Notes under the pieces: model-generated
The model's input: only the letters and a program-made list of their open reading frames with translations
What the model was told of the DNA's origin: nothing
Database searches by the model: none
NCBI GenBank assembly: GCA_003135435.1
Contig: PLBR01000157.1
Span: 307 to 38,033, forward strand
Origin: Nitrospira sp.
GTDB taxonomy: Bacteria > Nitrospirota > Nitrospiria > Nitrospirales > Nitrospiraceae
DNA: 37,727 bases
Direction: 5' to 3'
In this document: in pieces, positions 32,927-37,727 of the stretch
How the letters are laid out: the number at the start of each line of letters is the position of its first letter
Numbering within the stretch: the first letter of the stretch is position 1
Position numbers and translations under genes: made by a program

Positions 32927-33370
32927 AGTCGTGTCTCCTTGTGATCGCTCATTGCGAAAGGGATGAGTGGCCACGATCTCACGGGCAGTTCACCTCAGCC
33001 TCTCGGAGAGCCTCGACCAACCGCTGTACTTGCACGGTCACTCTCTCGAGGTTATGACCGAGCGCAGCCTGCTCAAAGGTGCCCCCCACCGCTTCTTCTC
33101 TCCTAAACCCGAACGTCAAACTTCATGTCGCGCCTTTCTCCCATGTCTCGCGCTTCACGCGGCACGGTCTGTGGCCGCTGGCGGGCTGTTTTAGCAAGCT
33201 GCTCGAGCAACGAGTGATGGAAGAAACGGAATCTTTAACCTCGATGGAAATATAACCTGAAAGAGAACGAAAACCTAATCATTATACGTAATCCACAGAC
33301 AGGAGGGGGCCGCCACGCCGTCGTGTATCGGACAGCGGGCATCAACGGGTACATCGAGAGGTGAGAGGTG
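32927..33370. other. Intergenic stretch with a repeat fragment (33129-33197)
   Basis: 33129-33197 carries the palindromic repeat end (TCGCGCTTCACGCGGCACGG and CTGTGGCCGCTGGCGGGCTG, then TTTTAGCA), in the same orientation as the copy near 36040. It is degenerate, and no other repeat end is visible. An AT-rich patch (33240-33300) could hold promoter elements, but I cannot assign one. No gene is seen. Confidence 0.5.
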
Positions 33371-34321
33371 TTACTCGAGCGGAATACGGTTCTTGTTCTG
33401 AGACAGCCACTGCTCGAACGTCTGTAATGCGGGGTTCAATGCGCGCGACACGTCGAGATTGCGCGCCCCACAGAAGACCGATTCGAAATCGCGGTTGAAT
33501 TGGAACATGTTGCCGAGATCCTCGGCGCCGGCGAATCCAAAGCCACGATACATCTCAGGCGTCACGGCCTTGTAGCGCACCGTTTGGCCCAGCGCCTTAG
33601 CCAGCGCGGCGGCCATCTGCGTCCCGGTCAGGTGCTCGCCTGCGATCCCGACCGTCTTGCCAATATACTCACGGCTCTTCTTGAAGATGCCGAGCGCACA
33701 CTTGCCTATATCTTCGGCTGCGATACAAGGGAGCTTCTTGTCATCTATCGGCAACGTGAATGCCAACACCCCATCCGGCCCTTTCTTCGGGCCCATGCCG
33801 AAGTGAATCAGATTGTCCCAGTAGAACGACGTGAGCAGATAGGTTGTGGGCACGCCAAGCTTCGTGAACTCACCGTCGGCCTCGCCCTTACTGTCGAAGT
33901 GCGGCACCTTATACTTCCCCATCAGGGTCGGCATGCGATTGTCGCTGAGCGGCACCCACTTGCGCGTGTCTTCCAGTGTAGACCAGATCACATGCTGAAC
34001 TCCGGTTGCCTTCGCTGCCAGCGCCTGACCTTTGGCCTGGGTCAATTCTTTCTCCGGTGAGAAGTGCTCCCAAAAGTTTGTCAGACAAAACACCCCGTAT
34101 GCTCCCGCGAAAGCCTTCTTCAGACTCTCCGGGCTATCCAAGTCTGCCGCCACGACCTCGGCCCCCAGCGCCGCCAGGCCCTTCGCCTTGGCAGATTGCA
34201 CATCTCGAGTAATCGCGCGCACGATGAAGCCGCCACGCTTGTCGTTCAGAATAGCGCGGACCAACCCACCGCCCTGAGCTCCTGTTGCCCCCACCACTGC
34301 AATGATGTTCTTCCCAGCCAT
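33371..34321 (-). CDS. NmrA-like NAD(P)-binding protein
   Basis: A 316-residue atypical short-chain dehydrogenase of the NmrA/HSCARG group. The Rossmann motif VVGATGAQGGGLVRAIL is at the N-terminus. AITRDVQSAKAKGLAALGAEVVAADLDSPESL, GVFCLTNFWEH and VQHVIWSTLED follow in family order. The Ser-Tyr-Lys catalytic triad of classical dehydrogenases is not evident, so a redox-sensing or regulatory role is as likely as catalysis, as known for NmrA and HSCARG, which sense NADPH/NADP+. GGGAGA lies shortly before ATG 34321. No neighbour on the same strand suggests a pathway. Confidence 0.9.
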   Translation of the reverse strand: MAGKNIIAVVGATGAQGGGLVRAILNDKRGGFIVRAITRDVQSAKAKGLAALGAEVVAADLDSPESLKKAFAGAYGVFCLTNFWEHFSPEKELTQAKGQALAAKATGVQHVIWSTLEDTRKWVPLSDNRMPTLMGKYKVPHFDSKGEADGEFTKLGVPTTYLLTSFYWDNLIHFGMGPKKGPDGVLAFTLPIDDKKLPCIAAEDIGKCALGIFKKSREYIGKTVGIAGEHLTGTQMAAALAKALGQTVRYKAVTPEMYRGFGFAGAEDLGNMFQFNRDFESVFCGARNLDVSRALNPALQTFEQWLSQNKNRIPLE

Positions 34322-34379
34322 GATGCTCTCCCTTCCACAAGTGGACGATCACTAGGGTCATAATTTAGCATATCAACGG

Positions 34380-34562
34380 CCAGTGAGGCAGGAGCGCCCA
34401 GCAGGCTGCGGGAGTACCATTCCGGTACAGCAGAGCTTCGATAACCTGCACGGTTGAGACAAGCCCGGTCTGTCTGGTCCATCTGGTTAGTCTAGTACAA
34501 CCAAACAAACCAGACAGACCAAATGAACAAGACAGGCTGACGAACCTTTTCAGCATCCTGCC
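34380..34562. repeat. Dispersed repeat copy with hairpin, inverted orientation
   Basis: The left arm GGTCTGTCTGGTCCATCTGG (34468-34487), core GGTTAGTCTAGTACAACC (34485-34502; its complement matches the core of the other copies), and an arm of units CCAAACAAA, CCAGACAGA, CCAAATGAA, CAAGACAGG are followed by the element end CTTTTCAGCATCCTGC (34546-34561). The copy is inverted relative to those at 22899 and 23612. Confidence 0.85.
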
Positions 34563-34587
34563 AAGCAGAAACGGTGGACATGTACCC

Positions 34588-34615
34588 TTGTAGACCGCAG
34601 CAAAATCTGTACAAT
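34588..34615 (+). promoter_or_regulatory. Putative promoter of the lytic transglycosylase gene
   Basis: TTGTAG (34588-34593), 16-bp spacer, TACAAT (34610-34615). Transcription would start about seven bases later, at or next to ATG 34622, which would make the mRNA leaderless. No Shine-Dalgarno sequence precedes the ATG. Confidence 0.5.
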
Positions 34616-34621
34616 GCACCC

Positions 34622-35872
34622 ATGCGTTCATCGGCCTCGCTTTCCTCGCTGTTGATCCTCACCTTCGTCTTGATCACATCCGGCTGTGAAACGACCGACC
34701 GGGCTCTCACGGCGGCTGAGCGAGTCGTGAAGAGCCGGACCGGCCAGACCGTCATTGATCTCGCCGGGGGAAAAGATCCGGCTCAGATCGCCAAGAAGCG
34801 TCTCGACCAATACGCACGTGATCCCAATGCACTGCTCAAGGATCTGCGCGACGCACAGAAGGACTTTGAGACCATCCTCGCCGCCCTCGGGGTAAACATC
34901 GGGAAGACCTGGGGAAAGGACGAAGTCAAACTGCCCGAACGCAAGAAGTATGTGAAGTACACCCAGAACTACAAGAGCCGGGCCATCGTCGACTTTGATG
35001 CGGGCGATATCCTGGTCGAGACGCTGGACGATCAAGACCCCCAGCATAGTCTCAAGAATGCTGTGATCACGACGATCCTGACCCCGCAGGATCCCCGAGC
35101 AGTCGATTTATTTTCCGACAAAGAAATCGTCCTCACCGGCGACAAGGAGCCTTACCTGTTCGGCCTCGTCCTCGATCAGCAACGCAAACCAGTGCGCACG
35201 CCGGCAGAAGCCGAGCCGTTTGCCGCCTATCTCCTCGAGAAGAAATCTGCCACGCGCGCGGTCGACCAGGATGGAACCAAAAAGACGGCCCACTACGTCA
35301 AGATCCCGATGGTATCCAATCTCGCGGTGAAGCAAGCGGACAAATACCGAACGCTGGTTCACCAGTTTGCGGAACAATATCGCATCAGCCCCAGCCTGGT
35401 CTTCGCCGTCATCCGCACAGAGAGCAACTTCAACCCCTATGCTGTCAGCTCAGCCCCGGCCTACGGGCTCATGCAACTGGTCCCCACCAGCGGCGGGCGG
35501 GAGGCCTACCGGAAGGCAAAAGGCCAGGACGTGGCCCCCTCACGGGATTACCTCTTCGATCCCGCCAACAACGTCGAATTGGGCACCGCCTATTTGAATG
35601 TGTTGATGTTCAATCAGCTGGAAAGCGTGGCGCACAATGTGTCACGCGAATACTGCGTGATTGCGGCCTACAATACCGGCCCGAGCAACGTGTTCCGTAC
35701 GTTTTCGCGCGACCGTACAGCTGCCGTCAACCAGATCAACAGCCTCCAACCAGCTGGTGTCTATGACCAATTGCACCAACATCTGCCCTACGAGGAGACC
35801 CGCCACTACTTGGAAAAAGTGACCGGCTACCGCAAGGCCTTCGTCAGTTCGTCGGAGAACTCCAACCAATGA
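34622..35872 (+). CDS. Membrane-bound lytic murein transglycosylase, MltC-like lipoprotein
   Basis: A 416-residue envelope enzyme that cuts the glycan strands of peptidoglycan. A lipoprotein-type signal (1-21, LILTFVLITSG) ends at Cys22. Residues about 60-230 resemble the MltC N-terminal domain, including KYVKYTQNYKSRAIVDFDAGDILVETLD. The SLT domain (about 240-400) has catalytic Glu267 in VIRTESNFNPYAVSSAPAYGLMQLVP, and GTAYLNVL and CVIAAYNTGPSNVFRTF. MltC family length is about 360-420, so it is complete. ATG 34622 is placed at the predicted transcription start. The stop is five bases before a dispersed repeat copy. Confidence 0.92.
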   Translation: MRSSASLSSLLILTFVLITSGCETTDRALTAAERVVKSRTGQTVIDLAGGKDPAQIAKKRLDQYARDPNALLKDLRDAQKDFETILAALGVNIGKTWGKDEVKLPERKKYVKYTQNYKSRAIVDFDAGDILVETLDDQDPQHSLKNAVITTILTPQDPRAVDLFSDKEIVLTGDKEPYLFGLVLDQQRKPVRTPAEAEPFAAYLLEKKSATRAVDQDGTKKTAHYVKIPMVSNLAVKQADKYRTLVHQFAEQYRISPSLVFAVIRTESNFNPYAVSSAPAYGLMQLVPTSGGREAYRKAKGQDVAPSRDYLFDPANNVELGTAYLNVLMFNQLESVAHNVSREYCVIAAYNTGPSNVFRTFSRDRTAAVNQINSLQPAGVYDQLHQHLPYEETRHYLEKVTGYRKAFVSSSENSNQ

Positions 35873-35876
35873 AGCT

Positions 35877-36070
35877 CCCCGCAGGGTCACCGCGCGAGAC
35901 AGGCGGGACGGGCAAGAGTTCGAGGTCCGAAGTTCGAGGTTTTCTGAACTTCGAACCCCGAACGCCATACGTTGGCCCAAGTCTGACACAATGCTCCTAC
36001 CCATCCCACTCGTCGCGCATCGCTCGCACATCACGCGCCACGGTCCGTGGTGCTGGCGGACTTTCCCAAT
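35877..36070. repeat. Dispersed repeat copy, inverted, with its own hairpin
   Basis: It starts CCCCGCAGGGTCACCGCGCGAGACAGGCGGGACGGG, the complement of the right end at 8957, and ends GCGCCACGGTCCGTGGTGCTGGCGGACTTT, the complement of the left end at 8825. The middle holds a different hairpin: GTTCGAGGTCCGAAGTTC pairs with GAACTTCGAACCCCGAAC at 16 of 18 positions. No gene is seen up to 36157. Confidence 0.8.
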
Positions 36071-36157
36071 AACCTACTAGACCATACACGACTGATCTCC
36101 CACGCGCGTTCCACTCCAAATCTCTGGCTTGATTGAACATGCCTCTATGCCCAACCG

Positions 36158-36748
36158 CTAGCGACGAGCACGTGTAAAGCAATCAATCGTATGATCGTTC
36201 ACCAATCCTGCAGCTTGCATGTAGGCATAGAGAATCGTGCTGCCGACAAACCGGAAACCACGCTTTTTCAGATCCTTCGAAAGCGCCTCGCTCTCAGGGC
36301 TCGTCGCCGGCACCTGCGCCATCTTGGCCCAGCGATTCACTTTCGGTTTTCCTCCCACAAATTGCCAGATGTAGCGATCGAACGAACCGAACTCCTCCTG
36401 TACAGCGAGAAATGCCTGCGCGTTGGTCACCGCCGAGTCAATTTTGAGCCGGTTGCGAATGATGCCGGGATTCTTGAGCAGCACGACTTTTTTCTTTGCC
36501 GTGAATCGTGCCACCTTCTTCGGATCGAACTCCTCGAACGCTCGACGATAGCCATCCCGCCGCAGCAAGATCGTTTCCCACGTAAGACCCGCCTGCGCAC
36601 CTTCCAACAGCAACATCTCGAAATGCTTCCGGTCATCATGAATCGGCACCCCCCACTCACGGTCGTGATAGGTGATGAAATGTGGCTTACCACCGACCCA
36701 GCCGCAGCGGGTCTTACCATCGTCGATCGGAAAGAGATGCTTGGTCAT
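36158..36748 (-). CDS. tag: DNA-3-methyladenine glycosylase I
   Basis: Tag removes 3-methyladenine from alkylated DNA to start base excision repair. The 196-residue protein has the N-terminal zinc motif TRCGWVGG and YHDREWGVP, then HFEMLLLEGAQAGLTWETIL and YRRAFEEFDPKKVA. A helix-hairpin-helix-like middle follows (LLKNPGIIRNRLKI, then NAQAFLAVQEEFGSFDRYIW), then GFRFVGSTILYAYMQAAGLVNDHTIDCF. The last stretch carries the catalytic and zinc residues. All family blocks are present and the length is normal. The start is ATG 36748. It is probably co-directional with the C39-like gene 35 bp upstream. Confidence 0.95.
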   Translation of the reverse strand: MTKHLFPIDDGKTRCGWVGGKPHFITYHDREWGVPIHDDRKHFEMLLLEGAQAGLTWETILLRRDGYRRAFEEFDPKKVARFTAKKKVVLLKNPGIIRNRLKIDSAVTNAQAFLAVQEEFGSFDRYIWQFVGGKPKVNRWAKMAQVPATSPESEALSKDLKKRGFRFVGSTILYAYMQAAGLVNDHTIDCFTRARR

Positions 36749-36783
36749 CAGCAGAGTAATCGGCTCAAAGATGCAGCCGCTTC

Positions 36784-37197
36784 CTACATCGAACTAACAG
36801 GAATTAACCATTTCGGCTTCATGCGACCGAAGTCGGTCCGCAGATGGCGACGAAGTCCGCGCTTCGAGTCGAGCACGACCGGCCCGTAAGGCCCTCGCCA
36901 AAACACCACCCAATGCCAGAACGCGTGATCCCGTGCTTTGTGCCATTTGACGGCAAGCAGCGCAAGATCCGGCAAAGCCTCCCATGAGGTGAAGGGCACT
37001 TCCGTTCTTGCTGAACGAATTCGATACTCCTTGAGTAGCCTGCGGACGTAGCCGGTCTCGGACCACAACCTGGGATCGTCGGCGAAAATGCCGAGTCGAT
37101 TCGCCACGCCCTGCATCTCCCGATAGCCCACGCCAGCCAATGTAGCCACGGCAGCGATCCCGCAACCGGTCCCTTCAAGCTGAACGACTGGTTTCAT
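36784..37197 (-). CDS. Peptidase C39-like protein (stand-alone)
   Basis: A 137-residue protein that looks like an isolated C39 papain-like domain. EGTGCGIAAVATLAGV supplies a Cys in the usual Q-x5-C context (Gln6, Cys12). LALLAVKWHKARDHAFWHWVVFWRG supplies the His, and VVLDSKRGLRR the Asp. In bacteriocin exporters this domain cuts double-glycine leaders, but here it is not fused to an ABC transporter and no leader peptide is seen. Stand-alone members have unclear roles. No signal peptide is present. The start is ATG 37197 with GGCGAGA just upstream. The tag gene follows in the same direction and could be co-transcribed. Confidence 0.7.
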   Translation of the reverse strand: MKPVVQLEGTGCGIAAVATLAGVGYREMQGVANRLGIFADDPRLWSETGYVRRLLKEYRIRSARTEVPFTSWEALPDLALLAVKWHKARDHAFWHWVVFWRGPYGPVVLDSKRGLRRHLRTDFGRMKPKWLIPVSSM

Positions 37198-37452
37198 TCT
37201 CGCCTCAATACACTCTGAGATCCATGTTGAACTCCATCCGCCTAGATACTGAATCCCTGAGTCAACCCTTCGCGAAAATACGACAGACCTGTCCTCAACA
37301 ACCCTCGCGCATCTTTGCCATATCGCGACGCCTCGTCAAGAAACTGCCCATAGCTGGTTCAGGGTATCACGCGTGCGCTCGCCTGTGTTACGTTCGGGGG
37401 CGTCGCAACCGTGCTCGCTCCAACCTGACAGCTTGAGCATATACCGGCACAT
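37198..37452. other. Intergenic stretch between divergent genes
   Basis: It should hold the promoters of the leftward C39-like gene and the rightward nitrilase-family gene. I see no repeat copy, no RNA and no clear promoter. Confidence 0.3.
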
Positions 37453-37727
37453 ACATTACGCATCGCGTTACTCCATCTCGCGCCTATCCCGGGCGACCTC
37501 ACGCGGAACCGGCGGCTTGTCGAAACGGTAGTCACCACCGCCGCACGACTCGGCGCGACCTGGATCATCACGCCCGAACTCATTGTCACCGGCTATACTT
37601 TTGTTGACAGCATCGGGACGGAGTGGATACTGCCGCAGCCCGACTCGTGGATGACGCACATGTCACAACTCGTCGCCCGACTGCGGGTGACATTGTTCCT
37701 ATCCTGTCCCGAGCAGGATCGAAAATT
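37453..37727 (+). CDS. Carbon-nitrogen hydrolase (nitrilase family), N-terminal part
   Basis: The frame runs off the right edge. Its translation LRIALLHLAPIPGDLTRN, then TAARLGATWIITPELIVTGYTFVDSIG, matches the N-terminus of nitrilase-superfamily amidases, including the catalytic Glu of TPELxxTGY. The Lys and Cys of the triad would lie beyond the window. After an in-frame stop at 37426-37428 there is no ATG, GTG or TTG before the conserved strand; only ATA (37441) or ATC (37462) are near-starts. Either a rare start codon, an upstream frameshift or a sequence error is involved, or the gene is broken. The start given here is the approximate beginning of homology. Confidence 0.65.

Overview
The window looks like a piece of a chromosome from a Nitrospira-type bacterium (Nitrospirota). 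This is inferred from the gene mix and from many copies of a dispersed repeat that begins AGGATGCTGAAAAAG; no rRNA or other phylogenetic marker is present, so the assignment is tentative. Genes on both strands are mostly single housekeeping or stress genes separated by repeat-filled gaps.

Layout. 1-1238 (-): an exported cupredoxin/beta-propeller protein running off the left edge. 1239-2595: decayed DNA with the remnant of a LuxR-type helix-turn-helix. 2596-5466: HAD hydrolase, a convergent sirtuin, and a ketopantoate-reductase-like protein with an unusual C-terminal extension. 5673-6825: two small genes, each ending in an attC-like recombination site, which looks like a short integron-cassette array without integrase. 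6893-10520: a small thioredoxin-fold protein, a MATE transporter flanked by two direct repeats, and a double-nuclease DUF2779 protein. 10652-10741: tRNA-Ser(CGA).

The centre (11122-22910, +) is a compact lipopeptide operon. It holds a 3092-residue non-ribosomal peptide synthetase (FAAL - carrier - C - A - carrier - C - A - carrier - thioesterase), a SyrD/PvdE-type peptide-exporting ABC transporter, and a Sfp-type phosphopantetheinyl transferase. The logic predicts a fatty acid activated by the FAAL, joined to one unassigned amino acid and then to glycine (specificity code read as DILQLGMIWK), and released by a thioesterase whose nucleophile is Cys instead of Ser. The first condensation domain has HRxxxDG in place of HHxxxDG, so its chemistry is open to question. 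A run of nine G lies inside the gene.

23044-26936 (-): tadA, an RskA-like anti-sigma factor translationally coupled to an ECF sigma factor, and a glycosyltransferase. 27190-30216: a small exported coiled-coil protein, a MITE-like element, and two tandem FKBP-type isomerases duplicated together with promoter and 3' hairpin; the second copy has altered pocket residues. 30217-37727: a Uup-like ABC-F ATPase, a response regulator with a cysteine-rich tail, an NmrA-like protein, an MltC-like lytic transglycosylase, 3-methyladenine glycosylase I, a C39-like protein, and the start of a nitrilase-family gene that leaves the window and lacks a normal start codon.

About ten copies of the repeat family sit in the gaps. 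Several carry a hairpin whose arms are built of 9-nt units (CCAGAYRRA) around a GGTTGAACGARACTAACC core. Several abut or supply the stop codon of the neighbouring gene.
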